From the NCBI RefSeq assembly GCF_900099805.1, contig NZ_FNDR01000006.1:310001-374000 (forward strand): a stretch of DNA of 64,000 nt, given 5' to 3'. Numbering within the stretch: position 1 is the stretch's first letter; the number at the start of each line of letters is the position of its first letter. Below, piece after piece: positions 1 to 10,702 of the stretch. Source of the stretch: Variovorax sp. OV700. Lineage in GTDB: Bacteria; Pseudomonadota; Gammaproteobacteria; Burkholderiales; Burkholderiaceae_C. Both the position numbers and the translations under genes were made by a program. The notes below the pieces were generated by a model. That model saw only the letters and a program-made list of their open reading frames with translations, did no database searches and was not told where the DNA came from.

Positions 1-431
1 TGCTGCACGATTTGTGCTCCTTCGAGGAAGAAGTTCCCACGGTCCCGCAGATGCAATCACGCCGCGCCGACGTGATTGCGCGCGGCCTGCCCTATCTCGT
101 GGCCATGAAGGATGGCGAGGTGGCCGGCTATGCCTATGCGAGCCCCTACCGCAGCCGCTCGGCGTACCGCCACACGGTGGAAGATTCGATCTACGTCGCG
201 CCGGGCATGCAAGGCCACGGCATCGGCAAGGCGCTGCTCCAGGAGGTCATCCGACGCTGCACAGAGAGCGGCTTCACGCAGATGGTGGCAGTGGTCGGCA
301 ACAGCGCCAACGCGGGTTCGCAGCGCGTGCACCAGAGCCTCGGCTTCGAGACGGTGGGCGTGCTGCGCAACGTCGGCTTCAAGTTCGGGCAGTGGGTCGA
401 TACCGTGCTCATGCAACGTGCGCTGCGCTGA
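1..431 (+). CDS. GNAT-family N-acetyltransferase, 5' end missing
   Basis: The frame is open to the left edge, so the true start lies outside the window. The visible 140 or so residues are the C-terminal part of a GNAT fold. The acetyl-CoA pyrophosphate-binding motif reads MQGHGIGKALLQEV, followed by the usual NSANAGSQRVHQSLGFE segment. The pattern (SFEEEVPT near the start, YASPYRSRSAYRHTVEDSIYV) is that of phosphinothricin/methionine sulfoximine acetyltransferases, which N-acetylate glutamine-synthetase inhibitors. The exact substrate is not readable. It converges on the permease gene at 456, with a short hairpin between them. TTG at 12 is only an internal codon, not a convincing start. Confidence 0.85.
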   Translation, partial: LHDLCSFEEEVPTVPQMQSRRADVIARGLPYLVAMKDGEVAGYAYASPYRSRSAYRHTVEDSIYVAPGMQGHGIGKALLQEVIRRCTESGFTQMVAVVGNSANAGSQRVHQSLGFETVGVLRNVGFKFGQWVDTVLMQRALR

Positions 432-457
432 GGCCGGCTGACACACCGGCCCGGCCT
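431..457. terminator. Hairpin between convergent genes
   Basis: AGGCCGG (431-437) pairs with CCGGCCT (451-457), with an alternative inner pairing GCCGG/CCGGC. It sits between two convergent stop codons, which suits a two-way terminator. Neither side has a real T-run, so intrinsic termination is uncertain. Confidence 0.35.
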
Positions 458-1724
458 ATTCCCCCAGCAACTCGCCGATCGGCTGCAGGTCTTCGACCCG
501 GTCGCAGATCGACTTGATCACCATGGTGATGGGAATGCCCAGCAGCAGCCCCCAGACGCCCCACAGCCAGCCCCAGAAGATCACGCCGACGAACACCGCC
601 ACGGGGTTCATGCGGCTGGTGCGGCTGGTGAGCCAGGGCACCAGCAGGTTGCCGACGAGGGTGTGGATGACCAGCGACGTGCCGGCCACCAGCAGGCCCA
701 TTTCGATGGTGTTGAATTGCACGAAGGCCACCAGCCCCGCCGCGGACATGACGATCACCGAGCCGATGTACGGCATGAGATTGGTCACCGCCGCCACGAT
801 GCCCCAGACGGCCGCGTTGTCCAGGCCGATGTACCAGAAGGCCAGCCCCGTGGCAACGCCGACCAGTCCGCTGGTCAGGATCTGCACCAGCAGATAGCGC
901 TCGATGTTTTGCGTGATGTCGTCCAGCACATGCACCGTGATCTTTTTCTTCTCCAGGCTCGGGCCGGTGATCTTGATCAGCTTGCGCCGGAACGTGTTGC
1001 CCGAGCACAGCGCGAAGAAGGTGAGAAAGGCCACCAGGGTGAGCTGCCCCACGGCGGCGAGCAGCCCAACGGTGCCGCTCCACAGGTACTCGCGCACGTT
1101 GAAGGGCGGCCGCTCGATGATGACGCGCGCCACGCCTTTGCGCGCCGCGACGCGGGCCGAGTTTTCCTCGGCCGCGCGTTCGAGTTGCGCGGCAGCCTGC
1201 TGCACGCTGTCCAGCGGCGTGGCGGCGGCGTTCTTGTCGCTGCGCGCAGCCTGGCGCAGCTTCTGCGCCGCCACCGGCAAGGCGTCGAGAAGCTCGGAGG
1301 CGCTGCTCGACAACGAATAGCCGGTCCAGCCCAGGGCGCCCCCCAGGCCCAGCAGGATCACCGCCGCACCGATCCAGCGCGGCACCTTCCAGCGCTCGAG
1401 CACGTCGACCAGCGGCGACAGCGCGTAACTCATCAGGAGGCTCAGCATCAGCGGAATGAAAACCGCCGCCGCCCATTGCAAGGCAAAGACGCTGGCCAGC
1501 ACGGCGAGCACCACCAGCGCTGCGCTGCGCACGTCGACGGGCATGTGCAGCAGCACGCGGTCGGGCTCGGGTTCCGGTTCGGGCTTTGTTTCCGGTTCCG
1601 GTTCCGTGGCTTCCCGCAGCGGCTCCGGCACGGGTTCGGGGGGCAGTTCCGGCGGAGGCTCCACGGCCTGCGGCTCCTCTTGCACCGCCGCATCCTGGCC
1701 GGCTGTTTTCTTGTCGTCGCTCAT
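456..1724 (-). CDS. AI-2E family transporter (PerM/TqsA-like permease)
   Basis: A 422-residue polytopic inner-membrane protein of the AI-2E transporter family (PF01594). Members export small molecules such as AI-2 or act as Na+/H+ antiporters; the substrate here is unknown. An unusual cytoplasmic N-terminus of about 60 residues is rich in Pro and Glu with repeated EPEP units. It is followed by paired hydrophobic helices (VVLAVLASVFALQWAAAVF, then LMLSLLMSYALSPLVDVLE) and the family's C-terminal helices ending at IGELLGE. The ATG overlaps the stop of the upstream response regulator gene (ATGA), so it is probably the third gene of a sensor-regulator-transporter operon. Confidence 0.88.
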   Translation of the reverse strand: MSDDKKTAGQDAAVQEEPQAVEPPPELPPEPVPEPLREATEPEPETKPEPEPEPDRVLLHMPVDVRSAALVVLAVLASVFALQWAAAVFIPLMLSLLMSYALSPLVDVLERWKVPRWIGAAVILLGLGGALGWTGYSLSSSASELLDALPVAAQKLRQAARSDKNAAATPLDSVQQAAAQLERAAEENSARVAARKGVARVIIERPPFNVREYLWSGTVGLLAAVGQLTLVAFLTFFALCSGNTFRRKLIKITGPSLEKKKITVHVLDDITQNIERYLLVQILTSGLVGVATGLAFWYIGLDNAAVWGIVAAVTNLMPYIGSVIVMSAAGLVAFVQFNTIEMGLLVAGTSLVIHTLVGNLLVPWLTSRTSRMNPVAVFVGVIFWGWLWGVWGLLLGIPITMVIKSICDRVEDLQPIGELLGE

Positions 1725-2467
1725 CGCGGTTCCTTCAGCACTTCGCGCACTGCAGCCAGTTGCCGCCGCGACACCGCGACGGGTTCGGGGATCGCGTCGA
1801 GCCGCAGCGCCCAGCCTTCGGCGTCTTCCCCGTCGTCGTATTTCTCGAGCGCGCGGATGGCCGAGCGTGCCACCAGCGCATTGCGGTGCACCCGCAAAAA
1901 GCGCCCCGGATACCGCTCCTCGAATTCATTCAGCGAGCCGTCCAGGATGTGGCTGCGCGAAGCGGTGCGTACCGTGAGGTACTTGTACTCCGATTTCAGG
2001 TAGAGCACTTCGGACAACGGCACCCGCTCGGCGCGGCCGCGGTCCTGGATGAGCACGCTCTCCTGCAGGGCGTTCGCCTGCAGCGCGCGCCGCTCCTTGA
2101 GATAGCGCTCGGCCTTCTGCAGCGCCTGCTGCAGGCGCTCTGCCCGCACCGGCTTGGTGAGGTAGTCGACCGCGTCGAGTTCGAAGGCGGTCACCGCATG
2201 GGCCGCATGGGCGGTCACGAACACCACGGCCGGCGCATCGGCCTGGTTGCGCAAGGCGCGCGCCACCTCGATGCCATCGACGCCGGGCATGTGCACGTCG
2301 AGCAGCACCAGGTCGAGCGCCATGCTCTCCAGGTGTTGCAGTGCCTCGGCGCCCTGCGCGGCCTCGGCCACCACCTCGGCAGCGGGCGATTGGCAGTCGC
2401 GCAGCAGGGTTCGCAGGCGCGAGCGAGCCAGGGCTTCGTCGTCGACGATCAGGGTCTTGAGAGTCAT
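1721..2467 (-). CDS. LytR/AlgR-type response regulator (REC-LytTR)
   Basis: A 248-residue two-domain regulator. The N-terminal receiver domain has acidic residues D9/D10, phospho-acceptor D57 (LVLLDVHMPG), T85 and K105 (YLTKPV). From about residue 145 the C-terminal part is a LytTR DNA-binding domain (VLYLKSEYKYLTVRT, FLRVHRNALV). LytTR regulators bind paired direct repeats. The start is the ATG at 2467, which overlaps the stop of the kinase gene by 4 bp; the gene's own stop overlaps the ATG of the permease gene. Order and coupling say the kinase at 2464-3537 is its partner. AlgR is the closest well-known relative. Confidence 0.93.
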   Translation of the reverse strand: MTLKTLIVDDEALARSRLRTLLRDCQSPAAEVVAEAAQGAEALQHLESMALDLVLLDVHMPGVDGIEVARALRNQADAPAVVFVTAHAAHAVTAFELDAVDYLTKPVRAERLQQALQKAERYLKERRALQANALQESVLIQDRGRAERVPLSEVLYLKSEYKYLTVRTASRSHILDGSLNEFEERYPGRFLRVHRNALVARSAIRALEKYDDGEDAEGWALRLDAIPEPVAVSRRQLAAVREVLKEPR

Positions 2468-3537
2468 GGTTCGGCGGGAATGGCAATGCGTACGCGGTAA
2501 TTCTTCTGATCCATGCCGGCGCTGAACTGCATCTGCATGTCGTGCAGCAGCCGAAGCCGGTCGCGCACGTTGGCCAGCGCAATGCCATGGCCGCGCGGCA
2601 AAGGCTCGTCGGCCCAGCGCAGGGGCGGCAGGCTGTTGACCACTTCGATCACCACCACGCTGCCGCGGCGCTCGGTGCGGATGCGCAGCTTGGCGCCCTC
2701 GGGGCTGGGCTCCACGCCGTGCTTGATGGCGTTTTCCACCAGCGGCTGCAAAAGCAGCGGCGGCAGCCGGGCGTTGCTGGCCGCGGCATCGAGGTCCCAG
2801 CGGATGCGCAGGCGGTCGCCGAAACGCACCTGCTCGATCGCCAGGTAGCGCTCGGCCAGCGCGATTTCGTCGGCCAGCGTGCCGGATTCGCCCGGGTCGG
2901 CCAGCGCCTGGCGAAACAGCTCGGCCAGGTCTTCCAGCATGGTCTCGGCCTTGGCGGGCTCCTCGCGAACCAGCGCAATCGCGCTGTTGAGCGTGTTGAA
3001 CAGAAAGTGCGGCTGAATGCGCGACTGCAGTTCCTCCAGCCGGGCCGTCATGGCGGCCGGCGTCTGGCCGCGCGCCCGCAGCACCATCGCGGCCATGACC
3101 AGGCCCGCAATGAAGGCGCCCGCCACGGCGCTGGCAAGCCACGGCGCCGTGCCAAGAACGCCGGTGAGCCGTAGCAGGCCGCAGCCATAGAGCGCGGACA
3201 GGGCACCGAGCGCGGCACCGGCCGCGTACTGCGCCTGCCGCGGCAGGCGCCCGAGCGGTTTCTTGAGCCCGCAGGCGGCCACCAGCCATAACAAGGTGGC
3301 AGGCAAGGCGCCGCCCGTGACGGTGGCAGTCTGCACCAGCCATCCCGCGGGGGAGGACGACACGAAGAGCGTGGCGGTCGCGACCAGCGCTTCCACGAAG
3401 AGTACCGTGCGCAAAACCACGCCGATCTGGCAGGCGTCGAACAGCCCGGGGCTGCCGCGCGCAGGCAAACGCCCTCTTTCCGGCGGGGACGGAGGCGTGG
3501 GGGTGGAGGTGGCCGATAAAATCGCCGGGTTGCGCAT
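2464..3537 (-). CDS. LytS/AlgZ-type sensor histidine kinase
   Basis: A 357-residue membrane kinase. Four to six hydrophobic segments fill roughly residues 38-155. They are followed by the His_kinase domain with H177 in [13 protein letters not shown], the N-box [12 protein letters not shown] and the G-box [13 protein letters not shown]. This is the AlgZ/LytS group, which lacks a classical HisKA dimerisation box and partners LytTR regulators. I chose the ATG at 3537; an in-frame upstream codon at 3588 would overlap the divergent argH start. The stop overlaps the regulator start (ATGA). The signal sensed is not apparent. Confidence 0.9.
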   Translation of the reverse strand: MRNPAILSATSTPTPPSPPERGRLPARGSPGLFDACQIGVVLRTVLFVEALVATATLFVSSSPAGWLVQTATVTGGALPATLLWLVAACGLKKPLGRLPRQAQYAAGAALGALSALYGCGLLRLTGVLGTAPWLASAVAGAFIAGLVMAAMVLRARGQTPAAMTARLEELQSRIQPHFLFNTLNSAIALVREEPAKAETMLEDLAELFRQALADPGESGTLADEIALAERYLAIEQVRFGDRLRIRWDLDAAASNARLPPLLLQPLVENAIKHGVEPSPEGAKLRIRTERRGSVVVIEVVNSLPPLRWADEPLPRGHGIALANVRDRLRLLHDMQMQFSAGMDQKNYRVRIAIPAEP

Positions 3538-3586
3538 CACAGATACATTGGGTAACCAACCCATTATTGCCTCTCGAACGGCTCCC

Positions 3587-4984
<1,398 letters not shown>

Positions 4985-4996
4985 GCGAAAGCCCAC

Positions 4997-6472
4997 TTGT
5001 TCTACGCCATCCCGCTCGAGAACAAGCCGAGCTGGCGCAATCCACCGTGGATGACGGTGCTGCTGATCCTCGTGAACATGATCGTGTTCTGGGGCCCGCA
5101 GCGCAGCGAAGAAAAGGCCGACGAACGCGCGGCCCACTACTACGCGCACAGCGTGCTGCCCGAGCTGGAGCTGCCGCCCTTCGTGGCCTGGCTCGAGGAA
5201 ACGCGCTCGCCCCGCGCCAAGGCCGCCCGGCGCCTGCTGGCGCACGAGGAAACAGGGCTGCTGCTCGACGGCATGCAGCACGAGAAGGTGTTCCTGCAGA
5301 AACTGCGGGCCGACGCCGTCGTCACGCCCACCCATCCGCGCTACGCCGAGTGGAAGCGCGACCGCCAGCAGTACGACTCGATGCGGCCCGCGCCGTTTAC
5401 CGAGCGCTGGGCGCAGGACTACACCAAGGACGCCGAATTCAAGCCCTGGACCTGGGTCACCGCCGCCTTCCTGCATGGCAGCACGGGACACCTGCTGGGC
5501 AACATGCTGTTCCTCTTCCTGTTCGGGTTTTCGGTCGAGCTGGCGCTGGGCCGCGGCACCTACCTGAGTTTCTACATCCTGGGCGCGGTGGGTGCATCGA
5601 TGCAGGCCGACTGGGCCTATGCGGGCAAGGGCAGCTACGGCCTCGGCGCCTCGGGCGCGGTGTCGGCGCTGATGGGCATGTACGCCGTGATGTACCGGCT
5701 GCGGCGCATACGCTTCTTCTACCAGCTCTTCTTCTATTTCAACTACGTCACCGCGCCGGCCCTGCTGCTGCTGCCGGCCTGGATTGCCAACGAGTTGCTC
5801 CAGCATCTGGTGGGCGGCCAGGGCATTGCCTACATGGCGCACCTGGGCGGCCTTCTGGCGGGCGCCACGCTGATGGCCTGCGCCATGGCACTGGGCCGGG
5901 TGAAGACGCCGGAGGCGGTGGCCTCCGAACAATCGGCCGACAACGGCGACTTCGATCGCCACGTGGCCGCGGCGCGCCGACTGGGCGCCGCCATGAAGTT
6001 CGAGGCCGCCACGGCCGAATGGCGTGCCGCCGCCGCGCTGCGCCCCCGCGACACCGACACGCTGCGCGCCTGGTTCAACACCGCGCGGCTGCAGCCCGCG
6101 GGCGAAGACTTCCATCACGCCGCGCGCCGCATCTTCCGCCTGCCGGCCACCGATCCGGACACGCTGGCCCTGCAACACGCCAGCTACACCACCTACCTCG
6201 ACCAGGCCAAGCCGGGCGCCCGGCTCAAGCCCGACGACATGGCCCGGCTCGCGCGCCGCTTCACACGCGCGCGCCAGTTCCAGGATGCCGACAAGCTGTG
6301 CCGCGTGCTGCTGAAGACCGCCCCCGACCATCCCGAGCTGGCCGACACGCTGTCGGTCTGCGCCAATGGCCTGCTGCATGCCGGCGAGCGCGACATGGCC
6401 GTCGGATGGCTGCCGCACCTGCTGCGGATCGCGCCCAACGACATGGTGACGCGCGCCCTCGAGCGCGCCTAG
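4997..6472 (+). CDS. Rhomboid-family intramembrane serine protease with C-terminal TPR-like region
   Basis: 491 residues, TTG start 12 bp after argH. Rhomboid hallmarks are visible: transmembrane helix near the N-terminus (MTVLLILVNMIVFWG), WTWVTAAFLHGSTGHLLGNMLFLFLFG, catalytic Ser219 in GASGAVSALMG, and His282 in AYMAHLGGLLAG. Rhomboids cut membrane proteins within the lipid bilayer. About 130 residues after the first helix form a soluble insert (50-155). The C-terminal 180 residues (AARRLGAAMKFEAATAEWRAAAALRP) look like helical TPR-type repeats that may recruit substrates. Probably cotranscribed with argH by position only; there is no functional link. Confidence 0.9.
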   Translation: MFYAIPLENKPSWRNPPWMTVLLILVNMIVFWGPQRSEEKADERAAHYYAHSVLPELELPPFVAWLEETRSPRAKAARRLLAHEETGLLLDGMQHEKVFLQKLRADAVVTPTHPRYAEWKRDRQQYDSMRPAPFTERWAQDYTKDAEFKPWTWVTAAFLHGSTGHLLGNMLFLFLFGFSVELALGRGTYLSFYILGAVGASMQADWAYAGKGSYGLGASGAVSALMGMYAVMYRLRRIRFFYQLFFYFNYVTAPALLLLPAWIANELLQHLVGGQGIAYMAHLGGLLAGATLMACAMALGRVKTPEAVASEQSADNGDFDRHVAAARRLGAAMKFEAATAEWRAAAALRPRDTDTLRAWFNTARLQPAGEDFHHAARRIFRLPATDPDTLALQHASYTTYLDQAKPGARLKPDDMARLARRFTRARQFQDADKLCRVLLKTAPDHPELADTLSVCANGLLHAGERDMAVGWLPHLLRIAPNDMVTRALERA

Positions 6473-6484
6473 CCTGACCGCAAC

Positions 6485-7789
6485 TCAGGAGGCCGTGGGC
6501 CGCAGCAGCCAGCGCACTTCCTGCGTCTGCTCGCTGTCGGGAAAACGCGATTCGAGCGTCGTGAGAATGGGCTGCGCCATGTCGGTGCGGCCCAGCCCCT
6601 GCACCAGCACCCGAGCTGCCAGCTCATAGGCTTGCGGAATGGCCGCATGCCCGCGAAACCGCCGATCGAAGCCCGACAGCAGCGCCAGCGCGGCATGGGC
6701 ATCGCCGTTGCGCCATTCGGCTTTGGCCAGCAACATCACCGTGGGTGCGTCGTCGATCGCAAAAGCCTTGTCCTTCTCGCGGCAGGCCCTGAAGACCTTC
6801 AGCGCCTCGGACGCCAGGTCGCGCCGCAGCAGCAGCGGAATGTAGCGGCGCGCATGGTCGAGCAAGGTGGCCGCCTTGTCGGGCGAGACCAGCAGCACGC
6901 GGTGGTAGCGACGCTGCGCCGCCAGGTCGTCGGCCGGTGCCACGCGCTGCGCCTCGTAGGCCACGCCCAGCGCGCCGGCCAGGTCGCCCTCGGTGACCAG
7001 CTGTGCCACTTCGGCATCGGTGCGCTGCGCGGCGATCTGCTCCGGCGTGCGGCGGTCCACCGGCGCGCCGTCGTCCACGCCGCCGCCGGGCAAGAGGTCG
7101 ATGCCGAAGGCGTCGTGGTGCTGGTACATCACGTAGCCCAGCAGGCTCGCCATCACCCAGCCGAAGTAGATGAATGCGAAATTGGCGATCGGCAGCACGA
7201 TGACCCCATTGATCATCGGCAGCAGCACGCCGATGGCGATCTGCGCCCCCGTGCTCAGCAGGAACAGGAAGAAGCACAGCAGCGCATAGGGCCAGCCGAT
7301 GATGCGCATCGCATCCATCACATGGCCGGGGTTCATGGCCTGGAAGAAGCTGCCCGACTGCACCAGCACGATCACCGCGGCCGGAAAGGTGAACGACACC
7401 ACGAACAGCGCCACGGTACCGAGCACCGGCTCGAACCATGCCAGCCAGCCGATCAGCGCGCCCTGCACCACCGAAATGGCGAACAGCTTCCACGGCAGGC
7501 TGACCCAGTCCTCGTTCAGCTCGCGCGGAAAATCGGCCGAGCGCCAGATGCCGCGCGAACCGAGCGCGGTCACCTTGAAGCCATAGCGGCTGGCCGCGAG
7601 CACGATACCCAGTTCGATGAGCAGCAGCGACAGCCCCGGGTGGACAAAGGGAAGCGCCTCGAACAGCAGGCTGCAGAACGCGAGCCCCAGGCCGTACATC
7701 AACGGCCGCAGCTGGAACGGAAACGCGAAGAAGCTGTTGAGGCGGTGCCAGAAAGGCGGCGGGGGCGGCAGCGAATCGTTGGCGAGCAT
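6485..7789 (-). CDS. DUF4013-like polytopic membrane protein with TPR-like C-terminus
   Basis: 434 residues. The first 235 form a multi-helix membrane domain (LYGLGLAFCSLLFEALPF-type helices, then LCFFLFLLSTGAQIAIGVLLPMI and FAFIYFGWVMASLLGYVMY). The last 190 residues are soluble and alpha-helical with TPR-like pairs (AALGVAYEAQRVAPADD, ALALLSGFDRRFRGHAAIPQAYELAARVL). The membrane-plus-TPR layout mirrors the rhomboid gene that converges on it. It lies 13 bp downstream of the gene at 7803, so the two are probably cotranscribed. No catalytic motif is visible; function unknown. Confidence 0.75.
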   Translation of the reverse strand: MLANDSLPPPPPFWHRLNSFFAFPFQLRPLMYGLGLAFCSLLFEALPFVHPGLSLLLIELGIVLAASRYGFKVTALGSRGIWRSADFPRELNEDWVSLPWKLFAISVVQGALIGWLAWFEPVLGTVALFVVSFTFPAAVIVLVQSGSFFQAMNPGHVMDAMRIIGWPYALLCFFLFLLSTGAQIAIGVLLPMINGVIVLPIANFAFIYFGWVMASLLGYVMYQHHDAFGIDLLPGGGVDDGAPVDRRTPEQIAAQRTDAEVAQLVTEGDLAGALGVAYEAQRVAPADDLAAQRRYHRVLLVSPDKAATLLDHARRYIPLLLRRDLASEALKVFRACREKDKAFAIDDAPTVMLLAKAEWRNGDAHAALALLSGFDRRFRGHAAIPQAYELAARVLVQGLGRTDMAQPILTTLESRFPDSEQTQEVRWLLRPTAS

Positions 7790-7802
7790 GATGGCGGCGC
7801 CC

Positions 7803-8339
7803 TTACTTGAAGAAGTCGCTCTGGCTCATGGCGCCGCGCCCACCCAGGCGCACCACCGTGACGTCGTCGCCGCGCACGAGCCGCATCTGGCCCAGCTCGC
7901 GCTCCAGACGCTGCGTGAAGCTGCTCTTGAACTGCATCGCCGCCTCGCCCATCTTCAGCACGCTGGTGCCTGCGACGGTGGCGCTCTTGCGGTCGCTCGC
8001 GATCTCGACGCTGTCGATGTGGTATTCGTACTCGATGGTGAGAATGCCGCCCATGCCCTCGCCCACCGTCTCGAACATCTTGAAGGTCTTGCGCACGGAA
8101 TCGCAGGCCTCTTCGCGGTCGCTGGTGGTCTCCTGCGTGCGGCCCATCATGACCGTCTTGCTCTGGATGACGGCCTTCTTGCTGAGCTGCTCGCACAGCT
8201 TCTCCGCGTCGCGCGAGTAGATGGCGTGCGCCTCTTTCTCGTAGTACTGGCGCACCATGGCCTCGTCGAGCTTGCGCCCGCCGATAAAGAAGTACCACGC
8301 GCCCACGCAGAGCGCGACAACGATCGCAATTTGCTTCAT
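7803..8339 (-). CDS. Membrane-anchored hypothetical protein
   Basis: 178 residues starting MKQIAIVVALCVGAWYFF, a single N-terminal signal anchor, then a soluble periplasmic domain. The alternating pattern (LDEAMVRQYYEKEAHAIYSRDAEKLC, ILTIEYEYHIDSVEIASDRKSATVAGTS) resembles NTF2/SnoaL-like alpha+beta folds. I do not recognise a named family. It precedes the DUF4013-like gene with only 13 bp between them. The region to 8486 is the divergent promoter space shared with the sigma factor gene. Confidence 0.75.
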   Translation of the reverse strand: MKQIAIVVALCVGAWYFFIGGRKLDEAMVRQYYEKEAHAIYSRDAEKLCEQLSKKAVIQSKTVMMGRTQETTSDREEACDSVRKTFKMFETVGEGMGGILTIEYEYHIDSVEIASDRKSATVAGTSVLKMGEAAMQFKSSFTQRLERELGQMRLVRGDDVTVVRLGGRGAMSQSDFFK

Positions 8340-8486
8340 TCCCGCCCCGCACCTTGGTGCGTCCCGCTCCGATTTTGCGAGGCAGTATACGTTGCCGATT
8401 GTTTCCTGAGAGCGGCGGGCGGGGCTTCGCGACCGAGGAATTGAATCCGCCCGAGCGGCCCGGCCGTATCTTTTCCATGCAGGCCA

Positions 8487-9080
8487 ATGCCCCACAATCC
8501 GCCCATGACAGCACCGAGCCCCGACGCCGAATTGATCGCGCTGATCGATCGCATCGGCCGCCGCGACGAGGCCGCCCTGCGCCTGCTCTACGACCGGACA
8601 GCGCCCAAACTCATGGGCCTGGCGATGCGGGTCGTGCGGCAGCGCGAGTGGGCCGAGGACGTGCTGCAAGAATCGTTCATGACGGTCTGGCGCGTGGCCG
8701 GCGACTACCGCGGCACGCTGAGCCCGCCGCTTGCGTGGCTGGGGCTGATCGTGCGCAGCCGTTCGCTCGACCTGCTGCGCCGCCGCACCGCCGACCGCGC
8801 CCAGCTCACCCAGGAGTTCGACGAGCTGATGGCCGAGACCATCGAATCCGACGCGCCCAACCCCGCCGACACAGCCGACGCCAGCGAGCAGGCCTGGGCG
8901 CTGCACCAGTGCCTGAGCCAACTCGAGGCCCGCCAGCGCGAGGTCGTGAGCCTGGCCTACCTGCGCGAGCTGAGCCACGGCGAGCTGGCCGAGCAGCTCA
9001 AGCTGCCGCTGGGCACGGTCAAGACCTGGATCCGGCGCGGACTCGAAAAACTGCGCCTGTGCATGGGGCGCTTCGCCTAG
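8487..9080 (+). CDS. ECF RNA polymerase sigma factor
   Basis: 197 residues. Sigma region 2 is visible as EAALRLLYDRTAPKLMGLAMRVV followed by EWAEDVLQESFMTVWRVAGDY. Region 4 is LSQLEARQREVVSLAYLRELSHGELAEQLKLPLGTVKTWIRRGLEKL, a standard helix-turn-helix that reads the -35 box. Start choice lies between ATG 8487 and ATG 8505; neither has a good Shine-Dalgarno sequence. The anti-sigma gene starts 25 bp after its stop, the classic ECF arrangement. Such sigma factors direct RNA polymerase to envelope or oxidative stress genes; the regulon is not readable here. Confidence 0.93.
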   Translation: MPHNPPMTAPSPDAELIALIDRIGRRDEAALRLLYDRTAPKLMGLAMRVVRQREWAEDVLQESFMTVWRVAGDYRGTLSPPLAWLGLIVRSRSLDLLRRRTADRAQLTQEFDELMAETIESDAPNPADTADASEQAWALHQCLSQLEARQREVVSLAYLRELSHGELAEQLKLPLGTVKTWIRRGLEKLRLCMGRFA

Positions 9081-9105
9081 CCGCGACGTCAAAGGCACGC
9101 ATTCA

Positions 9106-9858
9106 ATGAACCTTCTCGCCCATCCCGAACTGCTCGAGCTGCTGGCCGCGAGCCATGCGCTAGGCACGTTGCGCGGCGGCGCCCGCAGGCGTTTCGAGAC
9201 CCTGGCGCGCGAACAGGCGCCCGTGCGCGCCGCAGCGCTGGTGTGGCAGGGTCGGCTCGCGAGCATGACCGAGCTGCAAAGCCCGGTCGTCCCCGACGCC
9301 GCGGTGTGGACCCGTATCCGCAACATGATCGATGCCGAGCAGGCACGGGACGCCATCGAGCGGCAGCGCGGTGCGACCCCCAACGCTTCTGCGTCACCGA
9401 GCGGCTGGCTGCGCAGCCTCGCACTCTGGCGCGGCGCCGCGGCGGCCGGCGCGCTGGCCACCGTCATGGCGGTGGTGGTCGGCCTGAACCTGCGCGACCA
9501 GTTGCAGAACGCGCCGGCGATCCAGTACGTGGCGGTGCTGTCCGACGACAAGGCCACCGCCTCGATGCTTGTGACCTTCGATCCCAGGAAGCGGCAGCTG
9601 TTGCTGCAGCGCGTGGGCAGCTACGACGAAGGCGGCGACAAGTCGCTGCAGCTCTGGGCCCTGCCGCCCGGCGGTGCGCCTCGCTCGCTCGGCGTGCTCG
9701 ACCACGCGCCAGCATTGCGGCTGCCTGCGTCAGAATCCGATGTCCACGCCGTGCCGGCCCTGGCCGTTACCTTGGAAGCCAAGGGCGGCGTGCCACCGGG
9801 CAGCGGTCCGAAGGGTCCCGTTGTGTTCAAGGGCGCCCTGATTGAGAAAACCATCTGA
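9106..9858 (+). CDS. Anti-sigma factor, RskA-like
   Basis: 250 residues in three parts: an N-terminal cytoplasmic sigma-binding region (HPELLELLAASHALGTLRGGARRRFETL), one transmembrane helix at about residues 108-127 (LWRGAAAAGALATVMAVVVGL), and a periplasmic RskA C-terminal type domain (YVAVLSDDKATASMLVTFDPRKRQLLLQRVG, ALPPGGAPRSLGVL). The ending VFKGALIEKTI is typical of the family. It holds the neighbouring ECF sigma factor inactive at the membrane until the periplasmic domain is cut or rearranged. No HxxxCxxC zinc motif is seen, so it is a non-ZAS type. Confidence 0.88.
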   Translation: MNLLAHPELLELLAASHALGTLRGGARRRFETLAREQAPVRAAALVWQGRLASMTELQSPVVPDAAVWTRIRNMIDAEQARDAIERQRGATPNASASPSGWLRSLALWRGAAAAGALATVMAVVVGLNLRDQLQNAPAIQYVAVLSDDKATASMLVTFDPRKRQLLLQRVGSYDEGGDKSLQLWALPPGGAPRSLGVLDHAPALRLPASESDVHAVPALAVTLEAKGGVPPGSGPKGPVVFKGALIEKTI

Positions 9859-9880
9859 TTTGCTTCTTGTTGTCTTCCCG

Positions 9881-10693
9881 ATGCCGCCTTCGATGAAATC
9901 CGCGCTTCTCGCGGCCGCACTGCTGACGACAGTGCTTGGCTCCCATGCCCAGACCGCGTCGGCCGCCTTCCCCTACGAAGCGGACGGCGCCACCGCCGCG
10001 GACGCTTCCTCCGAATACCTTGCCGCAAAGGCGCGCTGGCACAACGAGCTCGCCGCCTTCGCCCGGACCGACCAGCAGCAATTTCCCCCACCCGGCGGCG
10101 TGGTGTTCGTGGGCAGTTCCACCGTGCGCATGTGGAAGAACCTCGCGCAGGATTTCCGCCAGGTGCCCGGCATCGTCAATCGCGGCTTCGGCGGTTCGAC
10201 CATGGCCGACTGCAGCCTGTTCGCGCGTGACCTGGTGGTGCGCTACAAGCCCAGGCAAGTGCTGGTGTACGCTGGCGACAACGACCTGGCCGAAGGCCGC
10301 ACGCCGCTGCAGGTGCTCGAAAGCTTTGCGCGGTTTGCCAACGCCGTGCGCGCCGAGCTGCCCCACACGCGCATCAGCTTCATCTCGGTCAAGCCGAGTC
10401 CCTCGCGCGAGCACCTGATGCCGCTGATCCGCGAAACCAACAACGTCATCTCGGCCTACCTCAACCGGCTGCCCGACAGCGAATACATCGACATCTTCAC
10501 GCCCATGCTCGGCGCCGACGGCCGGCCGCGGCCGGAACTGTTCCGCAGCGACCGGCTGCACCTGACGGACGAGGGCTACCGCTTGTGGCAGTCAATCATC
10601 GCGGCACGCCTGCCCGCAGCGGGGCCGGCCATTTCGTCGGTGCCGATGCCGATGCCGCTACCGATGACCTCGCCGGCGGCTTCGCCGCCCTGA
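9881..10693 (+). CDS. Secreted SGNH/GDSL-type hydrolase
   Basis: 270 residues. A signal peptide (KSALLAAALLTTVLGSHAQT) predicts export to the periplasm. Blocks of the SGNH fold are present: block I FVGSST with nucleophile about Ser80, block II NRGFGGST with Gly, block III GDND with Asn, and block V SDRLHLTDEGY with Asp224/His227. These esterases act on acyl groups of lipids, sugars or glycans; the substrate is open. ATG 9881 or 9893 could be the start. It follows the anti-sigma gene by 22 bp and may be part of the sigma operon. A Met-Pro-rich tail ends the protein. Confidence 0.87.
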   Translation: MPPSMKSALLAAALLTTVLGSHAQTASAAFPYEADGATAADASSEYLAAKARWHNELAAFARTDQQQFPPPGGVVFVGSSTVRMWKNLAQDFRQVPGIVNRGFGGSTMADCSLFARDLVVRYKPRQVLVYAGDNDLAEGRTPLQVLESFARFANAVRAELPHTRISFISVKPSPSREHLMPLIRETNNVISAYLNRLPDSEYIDIFTPMLGADGRPRPELFRSDRLHLTDEGYRLWQSIIAARLPAAGPAISSVPMPMPLPMTSPAASPP

Positions 10694-10702
10694 AGCGCCT
10701 TC

